From CAYLQA01 sp964385695 (GTDB lineage: Bacteria > Desulfobacterota > Desulfobulbia > Desulfobulbales > Desulfurivibrionaceae): a DNA stretch of 64,000 nucleotides. The notes beneath the pieces were generated by a model, which saw nothing but the letters and a program-made list of their open reading frames with translations, was not told the origin of the DNA and did no database searches. Shown in pieces: positions 35,930-46,006 of this stretch. Position numbers and translations under genes: made by a program. The stretch spans positions 49,726-113,725 of the forward strand of contig CAYLQA010000005.1 in the NCBI GenBank assembly GCA_964385695.1, in the 5' to 3' direction. Position 1 is the first letter of the stretch. Each line of letters opens with the position of its first letter.

Positions 35930-37063
35930 TTATTCCAGCAAATGGATGTTTTTCTCGGCACAGAGGTCCTTGAGAATCTTCGGCCACACCGTAACGGTAA
36001 CCTCGCCAAGATGGGCCGTGCGTAATAAATACATAAATGTTCGAGACTGGCCGATGCCTCCCCCAATGCTCAGCGGAATCCGGTCATTGAGAATTGCTCG
36101 GTGATAAGGAAGGGTGAGGAGATCTTCCTGCCCGGCCATCTTGAGTTGCAGCCTGAGGCTCTCCTTGGTGACCCGAATTCCCATTGAGGTGAGTTCGTGG
36201 CGCCGCCTCGTCACCGGATTCCACACCAGGATATCGCCGTTGAGGCCGTGGTACTGCTCGCCATTCTTTTTCACGGTTTCCTTGACCCAGTCATCATAGT
36301 CCGCAGCCCGCATTTCATGCGGATAACCATCCTTTAGGGGGTAGCCAATGCCAATGATGAAGAGAGCCGGCGCTATTTCCAGCAGCGCTTGGGTCTCCCG
36401 CTCTTTGCGCGGCAGGCCAGGGTAGAGATCAAGAAGTTCTTCGGCATGGAGAAAGATAAGTTCCTCAGGCAAGTCAGGATACCTGTCGCTCTTGAGCTGA
36501 GGAAACATTTCCTGTGCCATTTTTCCCGCACCCCGGATGACCTTCCATATCTTGGAGACGGTATCCTTGAGAAAATCAAGGTTGCGTTCTTTCTCTGTGA
36601 TAACCAGCTCCCAATCCCACTGGTCAACATATGAACTGTGATCGTGGTCCAGGAAGTAGTCTTTCCGTACCGCCCGCATATCGGTGCAGATACCCTCCCT
36701 AATCTTGCAGGCAAACTGCCTGAGGGCCATACGTTTCCATTTCGTAGCCGCCTGGACAACCTGAGCCTCAATTGGCCTCTCAAGTCCAAGGCCGCATGGA
36801 AATTCCACCGGTGTTCTTGTTCCGTCACGATCAAGGTAATCATTGATGCCGCTTTCTCTGTCAACAATCAAGGGAACTTGAACCATTTGCAGATTGAGTT
36901 TCTTGCAGAGATTTTCCTCAATGTAGCTCTTCACTGCAAAAACGGCCTTCATTCTGTCCTTGGGAGGAAGAAGAGCCATATAGTCGTTGGGCAACTCTCT
37001 TGCCAGGTCATCATAATTGCCTATTCCCGGCCCGGCCAGACCTGCTCTTTTGTCTCTATGCAT
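35930..37063 (-). CDS. asnA: Aspartate-ammonia ligase AsnA
   Basis: 377 residues. AsnA makes asparagine from aspartate, ammonia and ATP. Marks: KSYIEENLCKKLNLQMVQVP, LIVDRESGINDYLD, EIAPALFIIGIGYPLKDGYP, and SIGGGIGQSRTFMYLL near the end. The N-terminal 35 residues (GPGIGNYDDLARELPNDY) are longer than in most AsnA proteins; the ATG at 37063 has no ribosome binding site, and the Met codon 29 residues in is an alternative start. Confidence 0.9.
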   Translation of the reverse strand: MHRDKRAGLAGPGIGNYDDLARELPNDYMALLPPKDRMKAVFAVKSYIEENLCKKLNLQMVQVPLIVDRESGINDYLDRDGTRTPVEFPCGLGLERPIEAQVVQAATKWKRMALRQFACKIREGICTDMRAVRKDYFLDHDHSSYVDQWDWELVITEKERNLDFLKDTVSKIWKVIRGAGKMAQEMFPQLKSDRYPDLPEELIFLHAEELLDLYPGLPRKERETQALLEIAPALFIIGIGYPLKDGYPHEMRAADYDDWVKETVKKNGEQYHGLNGDILVWNPVTRRRHELTSMGIRVTKESLRLQLKMAGQEDLLTLPYHRAILNDRIPLSIGGGIGQSRTFMYLLRTAHLGEVTVTVWPKILKDLCAEKNIHLLE

Positions 37064-37126
37064 AGCACGCTTCTATGGTTGGTCTCGTATTTGCCATTTT
37101 TAATGGGAGTTCCCATATTTGCATAC

Positions 37127-37290
37127 TCAGGCATCCTCCTGTTCGATGTTGTTCGGGATGGTGATGCTGAAGGTTGTGCCGGCCCCGAGTTCTGAATCGC
37201 ACCAGATCTGGCCGCCGTGACGGCGCACCATGGTCCGCACATAGGCGAGGCCCATCCTCGACCCCGGCCCTGTGCGCCTTGATTGCAAAC
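37127..37290 (-). pseudogene. Histidine kinase C-terminal fragment
   Basis: Reading the minus strand from about 37290, GPGSRMGLAYVRTMVRRHGG then GAGTTFSITIPN and a stop at 37127 match the G2 box and end of a HATPase domain. The rest of the kinase is missing. A leftover of a deleted gene between asnA and the two-CW gene. Confidence 0.65.
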
Positions 37291-37296
37291 TATTCT

Positions 37297-37563
37297 TTAC
37301 GCCTTGAAGTTAGCCCCTTCTTCCTGCTTCACCTGCTGAAAGAAGTTGCAGTCGGCGCAATTCAACATTTTGGAGGCAAAGGAGCCCTGTACTTGACCGC
37401 CACACAGGGTGCCGGCCAACTTCCAGCAGTATCGCCCGGCAAATTTACCGTTGTTCATGCCGTCGTATTGACTGCTTTCAGCGGCCGGACAGACTCCAAG
37501 TTCAGATGCCTTTGAACCACCAGGTTGTCTTTCGCATTTTTTTACTACCCAACAGTTTTTCAT
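37297..37563 (-). CDS. Two-CW domain protein
   Basis: 88 residues from ATG 37563 (AGGGGG ahead); the longer frame is not supported. It has the two-CW pattern: MKNCWVVKKCERQPGG, then RYCWKLAGTLCGGQ and LNCADCNFF, with eight cysteines in total that could bind a metal or cluster. Two-CW proteins are found in deltaproteobacteria; function unknown. A conserved leader lies upstream at 37564-37725. Confidence 0.8.
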   Translation of the reverse strand: MKNCWVVKKCERQPGGSKASELGVCPAAESSQYDGMNNGKFAGRYCWKLAGTLCGGQVQGSFASKMLNCADCNFFQQVKQEEGANFKA

Positions 37564-37725
37564 CGCATTCCCCCTTTCAATGGTCAGGAGTATTGTCGCC
37601 GCCACCTTCAGCTCGACCATTGCTTTTCCCGGCTTCGGCTGGTTTGTGTTAGAGAGAGGGGTGCCTAGCAATTATCTGCCCTTTAGACTATAGCAGAGGA
37701 TGGGTTGAAACGGGAAGCCGAAAGA
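37564..37725 (-). promoter_or_regulatory. Conserved leader upstream of the two-CW gene
   Basis: On the minus strand a block with GTTTCAACCCATCC, then CTCTGCTATAGT (extended -10 type TGCTATAGT) is followed by about 120 bases ending in GCGACAATACTCCT and a GGGGGAATG start region. The same order and near-identical 35-base and 12-base blocks occur upstream of the oxidoreductase at 47461. Promoter plus conserved 5' untranslated region, possibly a regulatory RNA. Confidence 0.5.
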
Positions 37726-37845
37726 ATCGGGGATAGACCACGTTTTCATACTTGCTTATGAGCCGTTTGCTGACGACTGGCCGGCTGACCACCCTCATTT
37801 TGTCAGGGTTGCAAGTGAAGAGCGATTTCGCTAGACTGAAAGTGA

Positions 37846-37868
37846 TTCGGGCGGAGCCCGAATTTTTT
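37846..37868 (+). terminator. Orphan intrinsic terminator, plus strand
   Basis: TTCGGGC (37846-37852) pairs with GCCCGAA (37856-37862) with a GGA loop, followed by six T. No plus-strand gene ends before it (nearest is the GYD gene, which has its own). It may end an unannotated small RNA between 37690 and 37846. The rest of the 37726-38103 interval has no gene. Confidence 0.6.
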
Positions 37869-38103
37869 AGGTAGGCGATCCGAAGAAAGGGATTTTTTCT
37901 CAGCTCCCTGAGATGAAAGCCTTGCCATGATACCTGCTCATCGGGCTCTTTTCTCTCTGCGGTGACAGAAGGTGCCTGACAGTCACAAGGTGTTTCTTTT
38001 TTTGCTGGATAGCAATCAGCTAGCTGCCATGGTTGAAAGTGAATGGGCAGAAAAGGGAAAAGTTGCTTAACTAACAGTCCGCGTATTCGATGAAGGACCA
38101 GCC

Positions 38104-40416
38104 ATGAAAACAGACAGATATCACGAACTGTTTGAACGGTCTACCGATGCCATCCTCATCATTGTCGAGGACAAGTTTGTTGACTGCAATGCCGCGACCC
38201 TGAAGATGCTCGGTTATCAAAACAAGCAAGAGCTCTTAAACACGCACCCATCAGAGCTTTCACCGGAACGCCAACCGGACGGCCGCCTGTCCTATGAAAA
38301 AGCCAATGAAATGATTGCCATTGCCTTCGAGAAGGGCTCCCATCGATTCGAGTGGGATCATAGGCGGGCGAACGGCGAGGTCTTTCCTGTTGAAGTGTTG
38401 CTTACCGCCGTCAGCGAGGAAGGCAAAGACACGCTTCATGTCGTTTGGCGTGAAATCACCGATCGCAAGAAAACGGAAAAAGCCCTGCTCCGCCTGACAT
38501 CGATCATTGAGTCGACGAGCGATCTGGTTTGTAGTGCAACCCCGGACGGAAGAATCCAGTATATGAATAATGCCGGCCTGGAAATGTTCGGCTGGTCAGA
38601 GGCCGAATTACATGGCCGAAAGATTATAGACGCCTATCCAGAGTGGGTCATGGACATGGTCAACAAGGGAATTGCCATCGCCACCAGAGAGGGAACCTGG
38701 ACTGGAGAGACGGCAATCCTGGGCAGGGACCATCGGGAAATACCGGTCTCCCAAGTAATCATGTCGCACAAGACTGCCGAGGGCGAATTGGAGTACCTGT
38801 CGACTATCATCCGTGACATCTCCGAACGCAAGGGAGCTGAAAAAAAACTAAGAAACAACCTGTATCTATTACACTCCATAATCGATAATCAGCCAACCTG
38901 TGTTAAACTGGTCCGCCGCGATGGAACACTGCTCGACATGAACCCCGCCGGCTTGCAGATGGTTGCGGCCTCGACTAAAGAAGAGGTGGTGGGCAAGAAC
39001 ATTTATGACATCATCGACGAGGCCGATCGGGAGTCCTTCAGGCTATTCAACGAAAAGGTCTGCGGCGGCAAGCACAGCGCCTTCCATTTCAAGGTTAATG
39101 CACTTGATGGTTCGACACACTATATGGAATCAATTGCCGTCCCCCTTCACTACGGGCCCGGTGATGAAATCGTTCAGTTGGGGATAACCCGGGATGTCAC
39201 CCAGGAACGAGCCTCCAACGAAGAAAGAATCAGACTCGAAGAACAACTGCGACAAGCTCAGAAAATGGAATCCATCGGCACCTTGGCCGGCGGCATCGCC
39301 CATGATTTCAACAATATCCTCTCTGCCATTTTCGGATACACGGAACTGGCGATCAATGAGATCGACAAGCCGGATCGTGCACTTAAGTATCTCAAGGAGG
39401 TAGTCAGTGGTGCTAACAGGGCGAAGGACCTGGTCACACAGATACTTACCTTCAGCCGAAAAACCGAACAGCAACTGATGCCGCTGAGGGTCGAACTGAT
39501 AGTGAAAGAGGCTCTGAAACTTCTTCGATCCTCGATCCCGACGACAATCGAAATCAAAATGAATATTGCCCAGGATTGTCCAACAGTTATGGCCGACCCG
39601 ACGCATATCCACCAGATAGTCATGAACCTTTGCACCAATGCCTATCATGCGATGAAAGACAGTGGTGGCGAATTGCGGGTCTCGCTGGAGCCGGTTGTCT
39701 TTGACGAATATTCTACTGACAGCAACCTCCCCTTGGGACTGGGATCTGGATCCTACATAAGGCTGGAAGTCGGAGACTCCGGGGGCGGCATTCCCGAAAG
39801 TGTCATCAGGAAGATATTTGAACCCTATTTCACCACCAAGGAAAAGGGGGAGGGAACCGGTCTCGGCCTTGCTGTCGTTCACGGCATAGTCACGGGCCTG
39901 CACGGGCATATCTCAGTGGAGAGCAGTGCCGGTCGCGGGACAACCTTCACCGTATACCTGCCAACGCTTAATGAGACAGAAGCCTTACCACCGGAGGAAA
40001 GGACGCAAGTCACCCCCACAGGAGACGAGCACATACTTTTTGTTGATGATGACGAAACGCTGGTACGAATGACCACAACACTCCTTGAGAGAAGGGGGTA
40101 TAAAGTCACCGCCTTAACCAGCAGTCTTGAGGCGCTCCACTCTTTTCAGGAAACGCCCGATGCCTTTGACCTTGTGATAACCGATATGACAATGCCGAAG
40201 TTGACGGGCATTGATCTTGCCAAGCAAATGTTTGCCCTCTGTCCAGACCTGCCAATCATTCTGTGTTCCGGATTTAGTGACCTTGTCAACGAAGAACAGG
40301 CAAGGGCTCTTGGCATAAATGAATACATAATGAAGCCTGTGGCGCAGGGTGACTTCCTCGAAACCGTTAGAAAAGTTTTGGATGCCTCCCGAAGAGACCA
40401 GGTCCTCCACCCGTGA
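38104..40416 (+). CDS. PAS-PAS-PAS hybrid histidine kinase with REC
   Basis: 770 residues, no membrane segment. Three PAS domains (about 5-125, 127-250, 253-372), then HisKA with His400 in GGIAHDFNNILSAIFGY, HATPase (NAYHAMKDSG, GDSGGGI, GEGTGLGLAVVHG) and a C-terminal receiver with Asp694 in DLVITDMTMPKLTG. This is an intracellular NtrB-like hybrid kinase; signal and target are unknown. It begins at ATG 38104 without a strong ribosome binding site. Confidence 0.85.
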   Translation: MKTDRYHELFERSTDAILIIVEDKFVDCNAATLKMLGYQNKQELLNTHPSELSPERQPDGRLSYEKANEMIAIAFEKGSHRFEWDHRRANGEVFPVEVLLTAVSEEGKDTLHVVWREITDRKKTEKALLRLTSIIESTSDLVCSATPDGRIQYMNNAGLEMFGWSEAELHGRKIIDAYPEWVMDMVNKGIAIATREGTWTGETAILGRDHREIPVSQVIMSHKTAEGELEYLSTIIRDISERKGAEKKLRNNLYLLHSIIDNQPTCVKLVRRDGTLLDMNPAGLQMVAASTKEEVVGKNIYDIIDEADRESFRLFNEKVCGGKHSAFHFKVNALDGSTHYMESIAVPLHYGPGDEIVQLGITRDVTQERASNEERIRLEEQLRQAQKMESIGTLAGGIAHDFNNILSAIFGYTELAINEIDKPDRALKYLKEVVSGANRAKDLVTQILTFSRKTEQQLMPLRVELIVKEALKLLRSSIPTTIEIKMNIAQDCPTVMADPTHIHQIVMNLCTNAYHAMKDSGGELRVSLEPVVFDEYSTDSNLPLGLGSGSYIRLEVGDSGGGIPESVIRKIFEPYFTTKEKGEGTGLGLAVVHGIVTGLHGHISVESSAGRGTTFTVYLPTLNETEALPPEERTQVTPTGDEHILFVDDDETLVRMTTTLLERRGYKVTALTSSLEALHSFQETPDAFDLVITDMTMPKLTGIDLAKQMFALCPDLPIILCSGFSDLVNEEQARALGINEYIMKPVAQGDFLETVRKVLDASRRDQVLHP

Positions 40417-40530
40417 GGACCCATGGGGAAAAGTGGGCAAGTAAAATTTTTCGATGATCCTCGGTCCTGGGCCTCAAAAGGAAACCTTCCCCCCCCCTCG
40501 CCATAGCGGCGATGTTAGCAGTGAAATAAC

Positions 40531-41337
40531 ATGCATAAAATACTACTAAGATCCATAGCCCTACTAACCATTTTGACGCTGGTTAGCTGTATGCCGGTCG
40601 TTAACAAAATGGCATTTTACCCTGACACGAAGAATGTAATACCCGCATATAAGTTGCCGGAAAATGTACAGGAAATATTTATAGAAACTACTGATCATAT
40701 TAAGATTCAAAGCTACTTCATTCCAGATGAAACGTCCGACATGATCCTCATATATTTCCATGGGAATGCGGGTAATATTGGGCATCGATTACAAGATTTA
40801 ATGCAATTAGGTAGTTTCGGGATCAACATACTGGGTGTTGGTTATCGTGGTTATGGAAAAAGCCAGGGTAAGCCAAGTGAAAATGGCATTTACATTGATG
40901 GAAAATCCGCTTTAAGCTATGCAACCCAAGAGCTGGGCTTTACAGTGGAGAATATCTTTATTTTCGGGCGTTCAATAGGAACGACAGTCGCAATAAACAC
41001 TTCTCAACATATCCATATAAAAGGGCTCATCCTCGTAACACCTTTAACCAGCGGAGAAGATCAGGTTAAGGCCACCGGCTTAGGCCCTGTTTCATCTCTG
41101 GCAGGGAAAGCATTTGACAATATAGGTAAAATTGAAAATGTCTCATGCCCTATATTGGTAATACATGGCAATAAGGACAAAGTGATCCCATTTGATATGG
41201 GAAAAAGAATATTTAATAAAGCCAAGAGCAAAAAACGATTTATAAAAATTGAAGGAGCAAACCACAACAACTTAACGACAAAATTCAAAAAGAGTTATTG
41301 GCCAGCAATTTATGACTTTATCAAACAAGAAAATTAG
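40531..41337 (+). CDS. Lipoprotein alpha/beta hydrolase
   Basis: 268 residues. A signal peptide with lipobox VSC at residue 20, then an S33/AB-hydrolase fold: oxyanion motif YFHGNAGN, nucleophile GRSIGT (Ser), acid HGNKDKVIP, and His in ANHNNL. It is probably anchored to the envelope and acts on an unknown ester or peptide. The gene is visibly more AT-rich than its neighbours, a sign of recent transfer. Confidence 0.8.
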   Translation: MHKILLRSIALLTILTLVSCMPVVNKMAFYPDTKNVIPAYKLPENVQEIFIETTDHIKIQSYFIPDETSDMILIYFHGNAGNIGHRLQDLMQLGSFGINILGVGYRGYGKSQGKPSENGIYIDGKSALSYATQELGFTVENIFIFGRSIGTTVAINTSQHIHIKGLILVTPLTSGEDQVKATGLGPVSSLAGKAFDNIGKIENVSCPILVIHGNKDKVIPFDMGKRIFNKAKSKKRFIKIEGANHNNLTTKFKKSYWPAIYDFIKQEN

Positions 41338-41490
41338 TAGCAAACACCCTTGACCATTTGCCTGAGGCCATGGCAGCCGTCTCATTAATGGGGGAGATTA
41401 TTGTCACCGGAATTCCGGGTACACCATCCCGAATTGCACGACCTCCATCCTCAGCCATGGAGTAATGTCCGTTGCCCTCCTTGCCGCCCT

Positions 41491-42789
41491 TTAGAGATCA
41501 TAGCGCAGGGAAAGATAGATATTGTCGTTCTTGTCGAATTGCCCCAGGAAGGTGGTCTTCTTTTGGCCGCCGAAAACATTGGCCCCCAGCGTGGCAGCGA
41601 GTTTGTCCGAGAATTTATAGGATACCTTGGGCTGGATGAGATAGTCGTTGTCCGCTGGGCTGTAAAAGGTGAACAGGGAGAGGTTCAGGGTTTGGTGCAA
41701 GAGGAGCTGCTCCAAGCGCAGGGTTACGGTATCCCGGTATTCCCTGGGCGCGGGGAATCCGGCCGGCAGAGAGTCCAGCAGGGATTGATAGTCGGCGATG
41801 CGCTCGCCATAGTATTGGAGGCCCAAGGTGAAGTCCTTGCCAATCTGGCGCTGATAGCCGATGAGGAACCTGGCCTGGGAGTTGGGAATGACGGGATTGT
41901 CGCCGGCCTCATCCTTCCTTGATTGGTAGTAGCCGGCCTCGAAACTCAGGACCCCTTTGAAGGCGTTTGTCTGGCCGCTCACCCCGTAGACGGAAAGCTC
42001 GGGATAAAAGATGGTCAGGCGGCTGGGGGAGGTAGGGGTGTCCGGCCGCATGCTCGGCGTCCGCCAGAAACCTCTGTAGGCATAGGCGGAGAGATCGAAG
42101 TTGCCGACCCTTCGGTAGAGGCGCAAGGCCAGTTCGCTATTGCGCAGGGAGGTTCCGGGTTCATCTTCATTACGGGAAGCAACAGCGGCGAAAGGATCAA
42201 AGAGGAAAAAACGGGTGGAGCTCGGCAGGTTGTCCGGCTCAAAGAGTGGCAGGATCAGAAGTTCCGCATTGAGCGGCGTTGAGGAATATCGGGTGCGCAG
42301 GCCATCCACTCCGACCTTAAGATACTCAAGGGGACGGCCTGAGAAGAATGAGACCCAGTCTTTTGGGAAGACATCGTTGATAAAGAGAAGATCCCCGACG
42401 CCCCAGGTGACGATCTGCCGCCCGAGACGGAAGTCGAACTCTTCGCTGGTATAATCGAGGTACGCCTCGCGCAGATCCGCCTTCAACTCTTCGCTCACCG
42501 CATCGTGGAAAAAATCTCCCGTAAGCCGTGCTTCAGCCTCAACGGCTTCCGCCCAGGTGAAGAGGTCCAGGCGCAGCCTCTCCTCGGCGAGGAGGAGATC
42601 CTTGCCCTCTTTACCCTCCGGTCTTTGCCCCGTCGTCCGGCCGGAAAAGTTGCCCAGGAGGAAGGAGTTGATTTCGATGTTTTTTTCCTCCTCCCCCTCC
42701 TGCGCCAAGAGCGAAGCCGGTGGCTGGAGAAGAAGGCAGGCCAGGAGCAGAAACCCCAGGGCTGTTTTTTTTTGATACCCCAATTCCAT
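41491..42789 (-). CDS. DUF1302-like outer membrane beta-barrel protein
   Basis: 432 residues. A signal peptide (residues 1-29, ending LLAQ) and then many alternating short strands, ending with a terminal aromatic strand (NIYLSLRYDL), as in outer membrane barrels. The first half (LREAYLDYTSEEFDFRLGRQIVTWGVGD) is typical of DUF1302/alginate-export-like proteins. It is the outer membrane member of a set with the LolA-like and RND genes upstream, so it may help export a lipid or hydrophobic molecule. Confidence 0.75.
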   Translation of the reverse strand: MELGYQKKTALGFLLLACLLLQPPASLLAQEGEEEKNIEINSFLLGNFSGRTTGQRPEGKEGKDLLLAEERLRLDLFTWAEAVEAEARLTGDFFHDAVSEELKADLREAYLDYTSEEFDFRLGRQIVTWGVGDLLFINDVFPKDWVSFFSGRPLEYLKVGVDGLRTRYSSTPLNAELLILPLFEPDNLPSSTRFFLFDPFAAVASRNEDEPGTSLRNSELALRLYRRVGNFDLSAYAYRGFWRTPSMRPDTPTSPSRLTIFYPELSVYGVSGQTNAFKGVLSFEAGYYQSRKDEAGDNPVIPNSQARFLIGYQRQIGKDFTLGLQYYGERIADYQSLLDSLPAGFPAPREYRDTVTLRLEQLLLHQTLNLSLFTFYSPADNDYLIQPKVSYKFSDKLAATLGANVFGGQKKTTFLGQFDKNDNIYLSLRYDL

Positions 42790-42887
42790 ATGGTCAACCT
42801 GGTGTCATGGCAAGCTTGTGGTGTACAACTCAACTCCCTCTCCCCCGGGGGAGGGAGTTGAAGACGGAATTATTGTGACATATAACG

Positions 42888-43703
42888 CTAGCGGATCCAG
42901 GAACGCGGCGGCCTCCGCAGATGCCTTTCGCTGAAATCCTGCTCTTTGAGGCCCAGGTTGTAAGAGACCGACCTGTAGGTCACCTCTGTCCGGTGGCCGC
43001 TCTTGACGTTTCTCATCGTCCGTTTGGTGACCGTGGGGAAGGTAATCTCCTCGATCCGATCGGCCGTAAAGGTCCGGAAAAGTTCATCCTGGGCGTCGTA
43101 ATATTCCTCCTTTAAGGGGAGAAAGGTCTCCTGGTCGATCCAGGAAAGTCGTTTTGTGTATTCGGCAGACTCCAAGGGCACACTTTGTATCAGAAAACAG
43201 TCGCGTTCCTGAAGCCTTTCCGAGCGCAGCAGGGTATGGGTGTCCGAGGCGGGATTGCGGCCCGAGACATCCTCATAGGTGAAGTCCGAGCCCACGAAGC
43301 TTGCGCGCTTATCGTCGGCCGCTATTCGCCGGATCAGGTCGATGGCCGGGATGAATATCCAGCGCTCGTCCTCCCGCTCTGGATATTTCCAGACCATGAA
43401 GGTCATGCGCCGCACATCGCCCGGCTTGTGGAAGTAGATAAAATATTTTTGATTCCCTCCCTCTCTTTCGTCCCGCCTGAGCATGGTCATGAGCCGGGTT
43501 CGCCTGCCGCCACCCTTGTCGATAAGCTCCATGCGGACTTGGACCTTCATGTCGTCACCGGGATAGTAAAAGGCAAGCTGCGAACGTTCGATGATCCGGA
43601 GCGGACTGAGGGGCGCCTCCTTTGCGGCTGATTCATCCTGGGCCACGGCCAGCCCGGCAAAGAGGAGGCTCAGCAGCATGGCAGCTATAATGGTCTTTCT
43701 CAT
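42888..43703 (-). CDS. Outer membrane lipoprotein-sorting (LolA-like) protein
   Basis: 271 residues with signal peptide (1-21, ending AVAQ). The fold matches the LolA/LolB-like 'outer membrane lipoprotein-sorting' family of RND clusters: IIERSQLAFYYPGDDMKVQVRMEL, KPGDVRRMTFMVWKYP, and VGSDFTYEDVSGRNP. It is periplasmic and carries a hydrophobic ligand, by family analogy. Its ATG overlaps the RND stop by one base (TAATG), so it is cotranscribed. Confidence 0.8.
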   Translation of the reverse strand: MRKTIIAAMLLSLLFAGLAVAQDESAAKEAPLSPLRIIERSQLAFYYPGDDMKVQVRMELIDKGGGRRTRLMTMLRRDEREGGNQKYFIYFHKPGDVRRMTFMVWKYPEREDERWIFIPAIDLIRRIAADDKRASFVGSDFTYEDVSGRNPASDTHTLLRSERLQERDCFLIQSVPLESAEYTKRLSWIDQETFLPLKEEYYDAQDELFRTFTADRIEEITFPTVTKRTMRNVKSGHRTEVTYRSVSYNLGLKEQDFSERHLRRPPRSWIR

Positions 43704-46006
43704 TACTCACCTCCCTGGAGGATACGCGGCCCGACAAAACGGAGCGTTGCCGGCAGCAGAAAGAGGGTGGAGAAGGTACTGAAGATCATCAGCAGTGCAA
43801 AAAAGGCGCCCACGGTCACATAGGGCCCCAGGGATGATCCGACAAGGGGCAGAAAACCCAGGGAGATCACCACGGCATTGCGGGCGATGGCCCGGCCCGG
43901 TTCGCTGAACATGTAGCGGTTGGTCTCCTCGAGGGTTCGGGCCCCGGTATAGTAGCCCCGGAAACGTTGAATGAAATGAATGGCGAAATCAATCCCCAAT
44001 CCCAGAGAGAGGGAGGAACAGACGGCGATGGGCATGTCGTAGTCCTTGCCCAGCCAGCCGATGAGCCCGTAAGAGACGAGAATGGATACCGACAGGGGGA
44101 TCATCGAGAGGATCCCCAGGCTGAGGGAGCGAAGGGCCAGGACCATCAGGAGAAAGACCACCAGAAAGCTGCCCAGAATCGCCTTCAGCATCCCGAAGAC
44201 CATGAGGTCCTGCCACACCTTATTGATATAGGTGAGGCCGGACCAGTGGAGGCTCAGGCCGGCGGGCAGGGGATTCGCTCGGATGAACTGGGCAACAAGG
44301 GCCTCCACCGCGGCCATCTGCTGATTGTCGCCGCCCTTCATCTGGACCCAGATATTGGCGGCCCGCGCCTCCCTGTCGACAAAGTTGTCCAGATCGTTGG
44401 GATCTCCGGATGAGCGGGCCAAAAAGAGGAATTGGGCCACCGCCTCCCTGGAGTCGGGAACCCGATAATAGGCCCTGTCGTTATCGTGCAGGACCAGGTT
44501 GATCCGTTTGACGATATCCGCGATTGACGAGGTCTTGCCCACCAGCGGATCATCTTCCAGGTGCGCCTGAATCCGGTCGAGATAGGCCAAAACCTCCGGT
44601 CCCTTGAAGGTCTCCGCTTCCTTGCCTTCCAGGACCAGGTAGGCCATGTAGGTGCCGCCGAAAAGACGGTTCATGACCCTGTCCGCCACCCGCATGGGAT
44701 GGTCTTGCTTAAACCATTTTACCGGATTGTCGTTGATCTGGATCTGCAAGACGCCGCTGATTCCGACCCCAAGCAGGGCAAGACCGAGGAGCAGGACCAG
44801 CCGGCTCCGGGAAAAGACGAAGCGCCCTAGGGGTTGCAGGACCCGGTCAAAGAGGGAGGAGCCAGGGCCCTCTCTTTGCAAAAGGGATTTTTGCAGTTTT
44901 TCGTCGCTCATCAGGCTGATCACCGCGGGCACCATGGTCATGGAAAAGAGCCAGGCGGCCATGATCCCGAAGGCGACAAAGAGTCCGAACAGCCGCACCG
45001 GCGGGATGTCGGCCAGGGCCAGGGAGGCGAAGCCGACGGCCGAGGTCAGGGAGGTGAAGAGCATGGGCCGGTAGAGTTGCTGCATCCCCTCCAGCAAGGC
45101 CCGCCGCTTGTCGCCTATGGCCCGGTAGCGGTCAAAGAATTCGCTCAGCACGTGGACATCATCGAGGATGGCGATGGGCATCAGGAAGACCGGGATCATG
45201 GAGCTCATGATGTGCACCGTATTGCCGGTACCGATGAGCAGCCCCATGGCCCAGATGACCGCAAACATGGCGTCCATCCCCACCGGCAGGAGGAAGGCGG
45301 TTTGCCTGAAAAGCAGGAAGACCAGGAGCATGATCACCATAAAGGCGAGGGGCGCCACCACCGCCATCTGGATGAACATCTCCCGGCCGAAGGTATCTTC
45401 GGCCACCGGCAGTCCGGCCAGGTGGTAGCTCTGGCCGGGGAGAAGCTCCCGCGTGAGGATCCCCTCGATCTCCCGGCCTATCCGGTAACTCATGTCCTTG
45501 GCCTGGATGGGGATATAGAGGGCAACGGCCGTGGCGTCGGCCGAGGCGATCTTCTCGTGCAGAAAGGGGTTTTCGCTAAGATCGCTCCGGAGCTGCGCAA
45601 GGGCCTCGGCGCTCCGGGGAATTTCCCGCAGCACGGGACGGATGTCGAGGAGCCCTGCTGAAGACTTGACGTTATCCGTGGTGGTGAGGCTCACCACGTC
45701 CTCGATGATCACCCCTTTGATCTTGAGGATCTCCGAGATGATCCCTGTCAGCCGCTCCAGGGCCTCGGGGCGGAGGATGGTATTCTCATCCACGATCCCC
45801 AGGACGATGAGGTCGTTGATGCCGAAATCCTCTTTGACCTGCTGGTAGAGGACGCGGTCGGCCTGATCGGCTTCCAGCATGTTTTCCGGGTCGGTATCGA
45901 TGCTGATCCGGGGGAACTGCAGAGCGAAGGCCACTGTCAGGAGAAAGAGCAGGCCGATTACCGTCTTCGGACGGTCCAGGGAGAATTTTGTCAGCCGTTC
46001 AAGCAT
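43703..46006 (-). CDS. MMPL/RND-family transporter
   Basis: 767 residues, about 12 membrane helices in two repeats with large periplasmic loops. SSMIPVFLMPIAILDDVHVLSEFFDRY and the second-half DMPIAVCSSLSLGLGIDFAIHFI are the usual RND helix-4 regions. It resembles HpnN-like lipid transporters. GGAGGTCCTGC precedes the ATG at 46006. It heads the set RND / LolA-like / beta-barrel. The substrate is unknown. Confidence 0.85.
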   Translation of the reverse strand: MLERLTKFSLDRPKTVIGLLFLLTVAFALQFPRISIDTDPENMLEADQADRVLYQQVKEDFGINDLIVLGIVDENTILRPEALERLTGIISEILKIKGVIIEDVVSLTTTDNVKSSAGLLDIRPVLREIPRSAEALAQLRSDLSENPFLHEKIASADATAVALYIPIQAKDMSYRIGREIEGILTRELLPGQSYHLAGLPVAEDTFGREMFIQMAVVAPLAFMVIMLLVFLLFRQTAFLLPVGMDAMFAVIWAMGLLIGTGNTVHIMSSMIPVFLMPIAILDDVHVLSEFFDRYRAIGDKRRALLEGMQQLYRPMLFTSLTSAVGFASLALADIPPVRLFGLFVAFGIMAAWLFSMTMVPAVISLMSDEKLQKSLLQREGPGSSLFDRVLQPLGRFVFSRSRLVLLLGLALLGVGISGVLQIQINDNPVKWFKQDHPMRVADRVMNRLFGGTYMAYLVLEGKEAETFKGPEVLAYLDRIQAHLEDDPLVGKTSSIADIVKRINLVLHDNDRAYYRVPDSREAVAQFLFLARSSGDPNDLDNFVDREARAANIWVQMKGGDNQQMAAVEALVAQFIRANPLPAGLSLHWSGLTYINKVWQDLMVFGMLKAILGSFLVVFLLMVLALRSLSLGILSMIPLSVSILVSYGLIGWLGKDYDMPIAVCSSLSLGLGIDFAIHFIQRFRGYYTGARTLEETNRYMFSEPGRAIARNAVVISLGFLPLVGSSLGPYVTVGAFFALLMIFSTFSTLFLLPATLRFVGPRILQGGE

